Source: Liquidambar formosana (taxonomy: Eukaryota; Streptophyta; Magnoliopsida; Saxifragales; Altingiaceae). From it: 64,000 nucleotides of DNA. The stretch spans positions 4,174,607 through 4,238,606 of the forward strand of contig CM077834.1 of the NCBI GenBank assembly GCA_039720395.1, given 5' to 3'. The notes beneath the pieces were generated by a model that worked only from the letters and a program-made list of their open reading frames with translations, was not told the DNA's origin and ran no database searches. Shown one piece after another: positions 1-11,534 of this stretch. The stretch's first letter is position 1, and each line of letters starts with the position of its first letter. The position numbers and the translations under genes were made by a program.

Positions 1-960
1 TTAGGGAACTGCGAATTATAATATATAGCTGCCAAGACCCCATGGCCAACTCTTGCTATTCATCAAGCAACAAAAATCTGAAAAAACGAAAAGAGAGAGA
101 GAGAGATGAGTGTGTGTGAGAAATGAGGTAGATAGAGAGAGAGAGAGGGACAAAAGAGAGAAACAGAGAAACAAAGAGATTTTTTTTATGTGTGTGTGTG
201 CGTCTGTGTGTGTGTTTGTGAGAGATTCAAAAAAATCTCTCCACTGATTTTTTTATGTGTGTGTCTGTGTGCATTTGTGTGCGTGCGTGTGTGTAATAAA
301 ATTGGAGAGATCTTTTTGTGTGTGTGTGTGTGTGTGCGTCTGTGTGCGTGCGTGCGTGTGTACACGCGCGCGTGTGTAATAAAATCGTAGATATTTTTTT
401 ATATGGTACTGTTAGAAAAGCAATAATTATAATATATATATGGTACTGTTAGAGAACTGCAAATTATAATATATAGTTGCCAAGACCCCATGGCCAACTC
501 TTGCTATTCATCAAGCTACAAAAATCTGAAAAAATGAAAAGAGAGAGAGAGATGAGTGTGTGTGACAAATGAGGTAGATAGAGAGAGAGAGAGAGAGAGG
601 GACAAAAGAGAGAAACAGAGAAACAAAGAGATTTGTTTTATGTGTGTGTGGTGTCTGTGTGTGTAAGAGATTAAAAAAATCTCTCCACTGATTTTTTTAT
701 GTGTGTGTGTGTGCATCTGTGTGCGTGCGTGTGCGTAATAAAATTGGAGAGATTTTTTTTTGTGTGTGTGTGTGTGCGTCTATGTGCGTGCGTGTGCGCG
801 CGCGTGCGTGTGTGTAATAAAATTGGAGAGATTTTTTTTATTTGGTTCACACTTGTGTTTGTGCGTCTGTGTGTGAGAAACAGAGAGAGAGAAAATAGAG
901 AAAGAGAGATTTTTTTATGTTGCCTAATGAGACAAACTGAACCAATAGGTTTTTGTATTT
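1..960. repeat. Tandemly duplicated GT/GA-rich satellite-like block
   Basis: A unit of about 448 bp is repeated: the segment around 1-400 recurs at about 449-840 with small changes (for example GCCAAGACCCCATGGCC at 31 and again at 479). Each unit carries GA runs, GT runs and a sub-repeat ending in TAATAAAATTGGAGAGAT, seen near 290, 735 and 815. Cysteine/valine-rich reading frames here are only translations of GT repeats. No gene is seen. Confidence 0.85.
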
Positions 961-1458
961 AATAATAGTATTTTATTTTCGCAGTGCTTTCATACAGTCG
1001 TTCATAATATATAGTGAGTTATGTCAAATATTTCACATCATTTTACATTAAAATAGTATTATCTGTCAATTGAATTTTATTATTTTGAATGCATATTATT
1101 ACGTAAGATTGATAATCCTTTTAAATGCATACTGTTACATAAGATTGATAATGCAATATAGGTTTAATGCAATATATGACTGTTTTGTTTTGCCTATTTT
1201 TTTTACTTTTTGTCTTCATATTTCTATTCGAAAATGAATTGAATTTTTGGATTGTATTCGAAAAGCTGTTCAAAGTATCAAGGTACATTATTTCTTCCAA
1301 AATATTTTAATGCAGATGATCATTTTTTTATATGCAATGAAGGCTATTGATATTTCTCCTATTTGTAAATGGCATTTTTTTCCGCATACTGTTACATAAT
1401 AGGATTAATGCAATATAAAATTGTTACAATTTGCCTATCTTTTTACTTTTTGTCTTTA
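961..1458. other. AT-rich intergenic DNA
   Basis: No coding region or clear repeat structure is seen. A short direct repeat (GCATACTGTTACATAAGATTGATAAT-like) occurs twice near 1090-1150. Confidence 0.5.
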
Positions 1459-1898
1459 TCTATAAAAGGCTGAATCTCCCTTATTTTTTTTTTATAAAAA
1501 AATACATATCTACCATCCCTTTAATTAAAATACATAGTTAACATTCTTATCATTACCAAATGAAAGTTAGATTTTAACTAAAACTCTTAACAAATAAAAA
1601 TTAGATTCTTACTCAAATTCTTTTTCCTAGAGCAACTATATATGAAGTTGCATGATAATATATATGAATATAAACTCTTTAAATATTCTGTTTTATGAAG
1701 GAAAAAAAAATTATGAATGTATATTTAAAGTGTTTTTAATTTTTCGTTGACAATTTTGATTATTAAAAAAAAAATGTACTTTTGAATTTTAAACTTTATC
1801 TTTTATGAAAAAAATATAAAATCTTTATTTATTTATTATTTTGTATAACTAATATTATTTAAAAATATTCACGTGCAACGCACGTGTGCAATATCTAG
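1459..1898 (+). mobile_element. Non-autonomous Helitron-like element 1
   Basis: It starts with TC after a host A (TCTATAAAAGGCTGAATC), ends with CTAG before a host T, and has a palindromic hairpin CACGTGCAACGCACGTG at 1870-1886, eight bases before the CTAG. That combination (5' TC, 3' hairpin plus CTRR, insertion between A and T, no inverted repeats) is diagnostic of Helitrons. The length is 440 bp and there is no coding capacity. The family assignment rests on structure only. Confidence 0.75.
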
Positions 1899-1901
1899 TT
1901 A

Positions 1902-2630
1902 CCTATAAAAAGGTGAATCTTAGAAAAACTTATGAATGACTAATATACCTTTATTTAAAATATAAAAAAAAATATCTATCATTCTTTTAATTGAAAGAGA
2001 TAGTAAACATTCTTATCATTTGGTAACAAATTAAATGAAAGTTAGATTTTAACTCAAACTCTTAACAAATTAAAGTTAGATTCTTACTCAAATTCTTTTT
2101 CCTAAAGCAACTATCAAGTTACATGGTACTCCCTCCGTCCCTAAAAGATAGGCCAAATTCCCAACTTTTTGTGTCCCAAAATAATAGGCTATTTTGAAAA
2201 GTCAAACCATAAAATTGTTTAACTTTCTTATTATACCCTTTGTTTTGTTAAAAATTACTTTACCATTTCAATTTCATTTCATAAAGGAAGGGTATTTATG
2301 GAAAACAAAATTTAGTCAATGCATTTATTAAGTTTTCTTAATTTGCGTGTTTAGTCAAACTTGGCCTATCTTTTAGGGATAGAGGGAGTAATATATATGA
2401 ATATAAACTCTTTAAATATTTCGTTTTATGAAGAAAAAAATTCTGAATATATATATCTAAAGAGTTTTTAATCTTTCATTGACAATTTTGATTATTAAAA
2501 AAAAAAATGTACTTTCGAATTTTAAACTTTATCTTTTATGAAAAAATATAAAATCTTTATGTATTTATTATTTTGTATAACTAATATTATTTAAAAATAT
2601 TCACGTGCAACGCACGTGTGCTATATTTAG
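1902..2630 (+). mobile_element. Non-autonomous Helitron-like element 2 (contains a MITE)
   Basis: This is a second copy of the 1459-1898 family, three bases downstream and in the same orientation. It begins CCTATAAAAAGGTGAATC (the usual TC has decayed), carries the same 17-nt hairpin at 2602-2618 and ends TTAG before a host T. It is longer than copy 1 because a MITE sits at 2129-2388. Confidence 0.7.
2129..2388. mobile_element. Stowaway-type MITE with TA target duplication
   Basis: The termini are inverted repeats starting CTCCCTCCGTCCCTAAAAG and ending in the complement (CTTTTAGGGATAGAGGGAG), about 260 bp apart, flanked by TA (2127-2128 and 2389-2390). The sister Helitron copy at about 1650 lacks the insertion and reads straight through, which gives an in-window empty site. 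TA duplication and CTCCCTCCGT ends are typical of plant Stowaway/Tc1-mariner MITEs. Confidence 0.88.
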
Positions 2631-3250
2631 TATGAAAAAAGAGGAGGAACCAATGATAGTCGATGTTGCCTAGCTTATTCCATTGCTGTGGGCTTGGGGA
2701 CATCAGGCCTCATCATGAGTTTTTTGGGGGACTTGGGCGAACTCCCAAAATGCTCTATGCTATGCATATTTACATGCACAATAAAATTTATATTTAACAA
2801 TTTTTTACCTTAGTACATAAATTTTACTTGCATAAATGATTAAAAATTGAGACCTACTACAAGGGTAACTAATTTAAGGCCTTCATTTTTTATTAAAAAT
2901 TGGGTGCCTTAAGTGGTTGTCTGACCTACCTGGTATCAGGACCCGCACGAGGGGGGGACATATGAAAGAGTGGTGGTCAGATGGAAGAAAGTAAGACCAA
3001 CTCTGCATGGAAAGCATTTGTCAACATATAATAACTGAGTGGTGGTCTTATGGAAGAAAGTAAGACCAACTCTGCATGAAAAGCATTTGTCAATCACACT
3101 ACAAGTCTTATTTTCCACATATAAATGAGTGGTGGTCATATGGAGGAAAGTAAGACCAACACTGCGTGAAAAGCATTTGTCACACACACTATAAGTCTTA
3201 TTTTCCACACAAGAGAACCTATATATATATATATATATATATACATATTC
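2631..3250. repeat. Short tandem array and TA microsatellite
   Basis: Three imperfect units of about 70-90 bp, each containing GAGTGGTGGTC, GTAAGACCAAC and AAAGCATTTGTCA, lie at about 2960-3200. A TA run follows at about 3213-3243. The open frame over the array follows from the repeat and is not a gene. Confidence 0.7.
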
Positions 3251-4640
3251 TTTCTACCAAACGAGGGGCAGACCTACTTTCGTCGGGGTTTGATCCTAAA
3301 CTAATTTCCTCTAATGCACAGTGTACATATAAACTTGTGTATCTGATAGTGGAAACTCGAACTCAAAACTTTTGGTTCAAGAGCCATTATCTTTTTTCTT
3401 TTGTGCTTCTCTCGTGGGTTAACCTATAAAATTTATTATGTTGTGCATGAGCATGAAAAAAAAAAAAAAATCAATCATAGAGAAAAAATAAAGCACACAC
3501 AAAGGTTACATGGTTCGCAAAATGCTTATGTCCACATACGGCAATGAGCAATTCATTATGTATCCAAAGAGAAATTCACAAACCTTAAATCGACTGTAAC
3601 ATCCAAAAGCGGCACTCTCAAAGTCGGCTGATCTTTCTCACTCTTAAAAGAAAAAAAAAGGAAGAGGACAAAACCCTTTGTATTCATGGGTTACAAACAA
3701 ACAGACAAACAAACAATAGCACGAGTACTTTGGAAGTCATACACATTTCTTGGGTCTGTGCGCATTCATTGCAACCTAACATCGAAGGCCGAAATCTGGG
3801 CAACATTGTCTGTAAATTTGTTGTTTGTCCATAGTTATTTCAAAAAAAATAGTATATGTTTGGTCATTTTTTAATAATGTTTTGAGACTTTTAAATTAGG
3901 ACAGAATAGATGGGTTTAATGTGAGAAAGGCATTTAGACATAATTTTTAAATTTAAAAAAATGGGTAAAATCGTTACCATAAAATGGTAGATGGTAGATC
4001 TTGTCTTTTGGGAAATTAAAGTCCGTTACTACCATTTTAAACGGAATAAGAAATATTTGGCCTTTTATTTGTCATTATTTTTATTTTTACTTACCATTTG
4101 GTCATTCCCCCTAAAAAGAAAATGGAAAATTTTAAATAGAATATAAAAATTAATAATATTTAATCCTAGAGTAAAGGCAGGATCCACCAGGAGCAATTCA
4201 GCATTCTATAATGAAAGTCATTCTCGAAACAAAACTTTCTTAAAATGGCAAAATTGCAATTTTGGTGACCCAAAACAAACGTTAGAATTCTACCAATAGC
4301 AGTGAAAATTCTAATGGAAAAGTTATGATTTCTACGTTTCCTTTCAATCCTACGAATTTTGTGTGATTATGAGTTTGAAGCTCTTGATATTTATTAGTGC
4401 CGTTTGACTTGAAATGTTACAAATTTTCAATAAAAAGTTTGGAACTATGATCAAACCACCCTTATTCAAACCAGACTGAACCAAACCAGATTAACCGAAT
4501 TACTTTGGTTTTACCCTAAGTAAGTTGCACCCCTTGTAACAAGCCTTTGAATTAGTTTTAACTATTATGCTAGGAAATTTTTATTATTTTTTATTTTTTT
4601 TAAAGGGAGAGATCGAAGGTATAGACTATTAGGGGTTTTT
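3251..4640. other. Intergenic DNA without recognised genes
   Basis: The sequence is AT-rich with homopolymer runs. The stretch near 3480-3600 (TTACATGGTTCGCAAAATGC followed by ATGTCCACATACGGC) looks like dispersed plant repeat sequence, but no ends were found. Confidence 0.4.
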
Positions 4641-4894
4641 TTTTGTTTGTTTGGTAGAATCGGGAAATTAGAATGGAATGAAATGAGATTTAAATGGTGA
4701 GCGATTTTGACCAAACAAACGTGCCATAAATCTGAAATGATCAAATGGAATGGAGAAGGCAGCCATTCTTATTCCCAAAATATATATCTTCCCCATAATC
4801 ATCATTAAGAAAATAGATGCAATTCCCTCTACATTGCCTTGGAATAACGAGTGGACACGGATATTGAACCATTATGTCCCAAAAACAATGCCTT

Positions 4895-5085
4895 TTTTTT
4901 TTCTTTTTGGTTTCCTAAGATGTCTCTAGGCTTCGCTCAAGACTAATCTTCCGAGGTATTGTTGGATGCCGAAGCGGGGACCTCTCCCAAGAAAGTTTGC
5001 TGCATCTACAAAGACTCGAAACCCCTTGCTTAGGCGATTAAAACCCCTTCCACTCAGGCCAACCTTCATTGGTAAAAAAAACAAC
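4895..5085 (-). mobile_element. SINE-like tRNA-derived element
   Basis: Read on minus, an A-box-like TGGCCTGAGTGGAAGG (about 5047-5062) is followed at tRNA-like spacing by a B-box-like GGTTTCGAGTCTT (about 5020-5032). The 3' side ends in an A-rich tract (a T tract at about 4890-4903 on plus). This is the layout of a plant tRNA-derived SINE. Target duplications were not identified. Confidence 0.5.
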
Positions 5086-5639
5086 AATGCTTCACCTCCA
5101 TTTTTTGAGCCATTGATATTGATCTACTAGCCTGTTTCTCCTTAAAAATCTACTATTGATTGGGGAATTTGTCCAAATTATTAGTGTTTGTTGCCTAGTT
5201 ATATGATGTATCGTTTATAGGAAAACCTTTCCATAAATCCCCGTAGCTAGCACACAGACCTTTTCCGACTAGAAGTTGGTTTTCCCATCTCGTGTCATTG
5301 TGTCCCAAAATTGGGAAACCCTTTCCAAATAAAATATACGTTTTTCTATTTTGTATCATTGGTGTCCAAAATTTGCAATTAACCACAAGGATTGGTTATG
5401 ATTGTGCTAATTAGCATTGGCCTAAGCTTTTAAAATGTGGCATACTTGTCAGTCACTTTATTACCTCTATTTAATCATACTGATTTGTACTCATGTTAAC
5501 TTTTCCCCTTCCTTTTTTCATTCCCCATCTTACCCTAACAAAAAAAATAAAACATGGTGTTTGTTTCAAAAAGCACAGTTGTACACAAAGATTTTTGTGA
5601 AAATGCTGCATATATGTTGTCAGTAGTTAAAATTTTCTA

Positions 5640-5887
5640 TTCCATTCTTCTTTATTCCAACAATCAAACAAACGAAATTACTTTCCTCCAACAATCAAAC
5701 ATACGAAATCACAGTCTGTAGTAATTAATTTTCCATCTTTTTTTTTCCCACATTTTTTCTTAAACAACCAACCGAAGGAAAGTTTTTTATTTTCCTTTCC
5801 TTTATCAGCAAGGTCGAATAGCAGAGAAATTACCACCTTCTAAACAACCAAACAATGGAAAGTTTTCTGTTTTCCTTTCCCTTTCTT
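5640..5887. repeat. Degenerate repeats downstream of the first GH9 gene
   Basis: Read on minus, segments resembling the coding end of the gene (GGTAATTTCTCTGCTATTCGACC, then GTTTGGTTGTTTA and AAAACTTTCC) recur two or three times between about 5990 and 5690. The 3' end of this GH9 gene therefore lies in a small degenerate tandem repeat. Confidence 0.5.
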
Positions 5888-8800
5888 TTACTTCCCACTT
5901 CTTTTCGTTGCTCTTTTGATGAACCAAAGAGAGCGTAAAGGTTGAATAGAAGAAAAATTACCCGCTTCTAAATCACGCAATTTGGCAAAAATCCCAACCA
6001 ATGGTGCAGTATTATACGTGCATGCCTCAGTCTGCTCATAATTCCACCTTTCATCCCTAAATTGATCCTTGATATCAGGCCCACCAACTAGGGCCCCAAC
6101 AACAACATTAGGGTTTGGATAGGGACGCCCATACCAATTATCGTACCCTTGCACGCACCCGATAAATCCCTTGTTCTCTTTATATGACACAATTGATGCC
6201 CCTCTATGGTGCACCCTCTTGGGGAAATTAGAGCCATACCCAACTAAGTAGCTCATGGCTAATGGGTTAGAGCCCAAAATGTAATCAACCTGTGATTTGG
6301 CAAAGGCAAGAATCTCTTGTGGGCCCACCAGCCCTCCATGGCACTTGAGCTTCTGTTTTGAAGATTGGAGATAATCAGAGTAGATTGTGAGAAGAAATGC
6401 TGCAGTTGAAACATGTTGCATGTTGTTCCATTGGCGGATGTACAGTAGGCCTCCTGGGGTGCGATCTATGTTACTCATGTCGTTTTTGTTTAGGCAGGCG
6501 CAGAGGTAGTGTTTGGCTTTTGAATTGTATTGTTCCAGTATGTGCATGTGTTCTCTGTGTTTTCCTTCCTTCAACAACTGCAACAAATTAAGAGAGTTAA
6601 TTATTGAAAATTTAAATTTGAAAAAAAATATACAAAAATTCCCTTCTCTGGTTACATCAAATTTAATGGAATTGAATTTTAAGGAAACTGTAGCAGAGAC
6701 TCGCATTTTTATTTTTTTTTTTGTTGTGCCCAAATTGGGTGCTATGGCAGTTGCCTTATCATATCGGTTCAGATCAGTTGGTCAACAGCTGCGTAAATTG
6801 GGTGAATAAACTTGGCCACATGAGTTGGGCTTATATAGCATTTGAGTTCCAAATCCCAAATCTCTCTCTCTTTTAAGAGAGAAGAGAAACCAATTACACC
6901 TAAGGCCCGTTTGTTTGGTCAGAACTAAGGGAAATTGGAATAGAATAAAATGAGATACTAATAGTGACCTGTTATGCTCACCATTGAAATTTCATTTCAT
7001 TTCATTCTAATTCTCTCCAATTCTATCCAAACAAACAAGCCACTAAAATAGTTCTAATTAATGGTATGCTAGATGTCTACATTTATCCTTCACATGTCAT
7101 CATTTGCATTGATCCTTCACATGTCATCAGATGCAAAATTAAACTAATGTGAGGGCTAGTAATAATTTCTTTTTAAGTGGGAAGGTTCAACTAACACTAT
7201 AAGGTAGGTGGTTTAAAAGAAAACAAAAAAAAAAAAAAAAACCCTAGTTTGTGGGGCTATTATAGCATAAACGTGCCCCCCACTAGAAAAGACAATGAAA
7301 CCAGTAATGGTGTTTTAATATGAAAAATGTGACATAAAAACACCTTAAGTTATACTTCTCTACCAAACAATGTCTCACGTAGGACCTTAATATATATGTA
7401 CTTTTCTAACTGAAACAATTCCCTAATTAAGTAGGACCTTACGTACAATGATTGAAGTCAAAAACTAGGAAACATAATGTGGACTTGTGGAATAAAGTAC
7501 AATATTATTATACCCTTAATTTCGGAAAGCCCCATCATTAGTGAAAAGGCAACTCAATCCGTCCCTACTTAACCAAGGGTAATCATGTCTTAATCCGCAC
7601 AAGTAGAACGCCTACAAGGATTAATTAAGTGGAATAACTTATTCCTTCATCCGTGACACAAAGGAATTTGATGGTACGTTATTTTGGAGGGAGAAAGCTC
7701 TTGATTTCATTCTTTAGTTTACTTATGAAGATTCGCGTAATAACTTTGGTCTAAAATTTAATCCCATTAATTAATTAATTTTCTCAAATAAAATAATGAT
7801 TATAAGACATTACTGTCAAATGACAAATTAGCCCTCTGATAGACCAAACACCGGCCAGTGAATTCAATTCGAACTAAAGGATATTTAAGAAAATATATAT
7901 TTAAAAAAAAAAAAAAAAAGGAGAAAAAGAAAAAGAAAAATACCATTGAAGCAATAATTTGAACACCAGCATACTTCACATCCCAAGTGAACTCTGTGAT
8001 GGCCCAAGTGATTCCACCAAAAGAGTGAGCGTTTTCTATAACATAGTTCAAATAATCCTCATTGTCGGTGGCCTTGTAGAGCCATAAAGCCGCCCACAGC
8101 AGCTCATCCATGAAACCACTCACTGAAGGATAGTAATCCTTCACCACCCCGATACTATTATCATATTGCCCTCTAAACTTGTCGCCAAACTCAAACAACT
8201 GCAAAACAACACCAATTTATAATCATATATAAGATTAAAATTAGTTTAATACTTCATCTAAGTTTGGTATATAATCTATTAACCTGATTGACTTACTTGT
8301 TGGGCATGGTCCAAAAGCAAGTGAGAGTAATGTGGGTTTATTTTTTTGTACACAATTGATGCAGCTGCCATCGCCGCCGACGTCTCACCAGCAAGATCTG
8401 ATCCTGGATGGTTTTCGTCGATCTTGTAAGCTCGCCGTGAGGTTGTCATGTCCTCTGGCCGTTGCCAGCAATAGTGATCGGTGTCCCCATCACCCACCTG
8501 AAAATAGTTAATACTATATTACATGTCTAATTCCTCTTTCATATATATTTTAAACTTCTTATTTCATGAACAATGCAACCCATTGCGCGCCAAATAATTT
8601 TTTTTTTTTTTTAAATGGAGAAATTTCCTCACAGAGTCACAGGTATCTTTTGCCAATCCATCTGACTCTGACATTGAAAGCCAGTCGTCAGGTGTAATTG
8701 GAGGAATTTTCTCACTCTCATAGAAAGCAGGTGTGAATCTCTTTCTTGGGGTTCGCCTTCTAGCTAGCCAAGAAAAACTTGTGCACAATTATAGCATTAG

Positions 8801-9987
8801 TGAAAAAAAAAATAGTAAAAGGGCATATGTGTGGTAATAGAAGAGTATATGTATTAAAAATTTTCAAAGTTTGACTCATACTTTGCGGCAAATGTCTTCT
8901 TTTTGACCAAAACTTCGATGGAAATATTTATTGGCCTATAATATTATGCCAATGTGATAATGTAATATCATTGCTACACTAGTGTTACTAGTGCCCCTCT
9001 GTGAACTGAATGTTTTTTGGTTAAAGAATCTCTCTCTAGCCGGCCATGCCAATAGCCTAATAGCCTTGGTGGCACTTATGGGGAGGTTCTAAATTCTAGT
9101 ACTTCGATGTTCCAAAGGCATGTAATGTAAGCAGGGAAAAATAGAGGATTTCTTTCCAGTTGCTCCACAACAATTTAGAGTTTCTTCGAGTCTACTTCAC
9201 CTTATATAATTGTGTCCCATACATATATCTTGGATCGATTGAATCTCATAAGGGATAGATTAAGGATTTTAAACTTGATTCAGATATTTGTATATAAAAA
9301 AAAAAAAAAAAGAAAAAGAAAGGGTTATGTGGGGTTTGGGTTCCGACTTTTGGGGGAAAAAAATGCCACAGCATGCTTAATTTGTACGTCAAGAAAAAAA
9401 AATGCGGATTTTACCTCAGCCCATAAGACATTTGGGTGAGTATGTGCTTTGATGAAGTAATCCGTCCCCCACTTGATCGCCTCGAGCGCATGATTATACT
9501 CTCCGGCGGCGGCTATCTGATCACCATATTCAATGACACCCCACGACAGCATTGTGACGGTGAAGGCCATTGGTAGACTGAATTTCACGTCGTCCCCTGC
9601 ATCATAGTACCCTCCCACTAAGTCCACCTACACAAGGCCAAAAAAAAGAAAGAAAAAGCATCAATGATATATATGGAATTTATGTACTTATTATTGTAGC
9701 GAAAATTAATCAAGTTTAATTTGGCACTTGGGATTTTAGAAAAATGGACATACTTCTTGTTCTAAGCCGTCAAAAAGGCCGGAATGGTGGCGCCAAGTGA
9801 CTCTTTGATTGTATGGCAACCGGCCAGAACGTTGGGATTCAAAGTAGAGGAGACTTTTCGAGAGAGCTTCACCGTAGTCGAATGATTGGCACAAGGGCAA
9901 AATGGTTAAGATCAAGATTAGAGCAGACAAATCTTGAAGAGTCGTGGGGAGTTTTACAACCCTGAATTGCTTCCTCCCCTCCTCCAT
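5888..9987 (-). CDS. GH9 endo-1,4-beta-glucanase, copy A (5 exons)
   Basis: Secreted class B glycoside hydrolase family 9 enzyme predicted to cut internal beta-1,4-glucosidic bonds of cellulose or glucans in the cell wall. Exons on minus are 9754-9987, 9415-9627, 8297-8497, 7944-8198 and 5888-6577. All junctions are GT-AG, the introns inspected fall between codons, and the product is about 530 residues. A signal peptide precedes a predicted cleavage before [10 protein letters not shown]. The catalytic Asp pair lies in YYDAGD (about 87-90), the His motif is VHHRGAS (about 423-429), and the acid Glu is in [11 protein letters not shown] (about 485). There is no carbohydrate-binding module or membrane anchor beyond the signal peptide. 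It resembles Arabidopsis endoglucanase 11 (GH9B8) by recollection. One oddity is that exon 1 ends GLEQE where copies B and C have GLEQG. A TATA-like run lies at about 10078-10090. It is divergent from copy B. Confidence 0.94.
6903..7042. mobile_element. Small hairpin MITE in intron 4 of GH9 copy A
   Basis: The ends GGCCCGTTTGTTTGG and CCAAACAAACAAGCC are inverted repeats about 140 bp apart. The arms continue with AATTGGAATAGAATAAAATGA-like sequence and its complement. A related, less complete copy is seen at about 4641-4745. No exact target duplication is visible. Confidence 0.55.
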
Positions 9988-11375
9988 TCAGAAAGTGAAG
10001 GGAAATATGCCTCTCTTTCTGAATAAAGGATGGGGGTACTCCTATGACGCTGTGCATAGACAAAGTTCAAGTTCAAGTAAATATATATAGAGGCTTGGAA
10101 GAGGTTTTGTGTGTGTAGTATATGCTGTTTTTATGTTACTGGCCTTCTGTGGCTTTTGATATGGGTCCTGGACTGCTGGCCCATATTTTTGCCATGCAGG
10201 TGGAACTACTATGGCGTGCTGTTGGTAGCTATAAGGTTGCTTTGTCCTGCTAGGCTGGTGGTCTGTTTTCTATTTTTCTGGGTTGACTATTTTCTGTGAC
10301 TTTCCTTTCTTTTTGGAATGAAGTTCTATCATTGTCAAATAATTTGGAAAAAAAAAAAAAAGGGTTTCTAACGTGAACTACATAATTTTTATTTTTAGAG
10401 TTTTTGATCACGTACTCTGGAGTAAACAGAATTTAAATTACACAAAAGAAGTCTTGTGATCTATAGGTGAACTTGACAAAAAAAAAAATTTAGAGTTTTT
10501 GATCACTCTGGAGTATACGTTTTTATGGTGGCAGTGCGAGTTCACATACTCCTGATGTCCAACAAAAAAAAGAACAAAAAGAAGAGAGAGAGAGAGAGAG
10601 AGAGAGTGATGCACATGCCCCTTTGTGACATGATTTGCTATCAAGTATAAAAAATATACCAAGAATCCTTCTAGCAAATATTTAAATTGTAAAATAATAT
10701 TAATTAACATGAGATAAACAAGAAAAAAAACATAAATGTGCTGGTCTCCTTGATAATGATGGGCCAAATAAGCTTATTAATCTCACCCAAAAAGGGGAAT
10801 AATTAGTTTATTAAAGTGAGTAGGGACCTAGTCTTCTTTCTTTCTTTTTTTTTTCTTTTTTTTTTTTTTTGTTTTTTTTGTTTAACAGTCAAGGTGTCTA
10901 ACCACCTTACGCACACCTTGACTAAATTCTTCCCTGGCGATCTTAAGAATGCACTCCCCCACATCGGTCTGATTCATTCAGAAATTAATTCCTAAAGTGC
11001 TCACTAGAGGAATCGAACCGAGGTTGACTAGCTTGTGATCTATTTAAAGTTACACAATTCAAGCCCAATACAAACTCTTAAGGGGATGTTTGATAAACCT
11101 AAAAACCTAACCAGTTGAGATAAGCTAGTCTAGCCAGTTTTGATTTTATACTGTTTGGTAAGTTTTTTTTTTTTTTTTTCCTGCTTATTAGTTCAACTTT
11201 GTTCTAAAAATAAGATATAAACATAATTTTTTTTAAATCAACTGTGACTTGATTTATTTCAAAACCAAATAATAGTTATGGATCAGACTCAGCCTAATCC
11301 CATTTTTAAAGTTCCCAAACAAGACCTTAGAGATAACCTATTAATACACTCCTTCTTCGATCGTTTGATGATTAG
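9988..11375. other. Upstream region of GH9 copy A with a possible SINE remnant
   Basis: This holds the 5' flank of copy A, a GA microsatellite at about 10584-10607, and a stretch at about 10860-11060 that on minus has a B-box-like GGTTCGATTCC and an A-rich end, suggesting a decayed SINE. No gene is recognised. Confidence 0.4.
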
Positions 11376-11534
11376 AACTTCCATGTAACTGTGATATGGC
11401 CAGGTGGTATCACCAGCCAATCACAGGCAAGCAAAGTGAGAAAATCAGTATGCTTGTAGGTCTCACTTTCTTACTTTGCTTACCTGTGATTGGCTGGTGA
11501 TACCACCTGGCCATATCACAGTTACATGGAAGTT
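11376..11534. mobile_element. Near-perfect 159-bp hairpin element
   Basis: Arms of about 65 nt (11376-11440 and 11470-11534) are inverted copies with only about two mismatches, starting AACTTCCATGTAACTGTGAT and separated by about 29 nt. This is either a very short foldback MITE or a hairpin RNA locus. No flanking target duplication of the usual size was found. Confidence 0.75.

Noticed and set aside
190..962. Cys/Val-rich open frames (CVCVCV repeats)
   Set aside because: They are translations of GT microsatellites within a tandem repeat, with no signal peptide or ordered domain.
6397..6809. Plus-strand frames over GH9 copy A exon 5
   Set aside because: They are antisense shadows of a clearly conserved GH9 exon.
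8564..8788. Extra exon in GH9 copy A between exons 2 and 3
   Set aside because: Copies B and C join exon 2 to exon 3 directly at [14 protein letters not shown], and this stretch aligns to their intron sequence.
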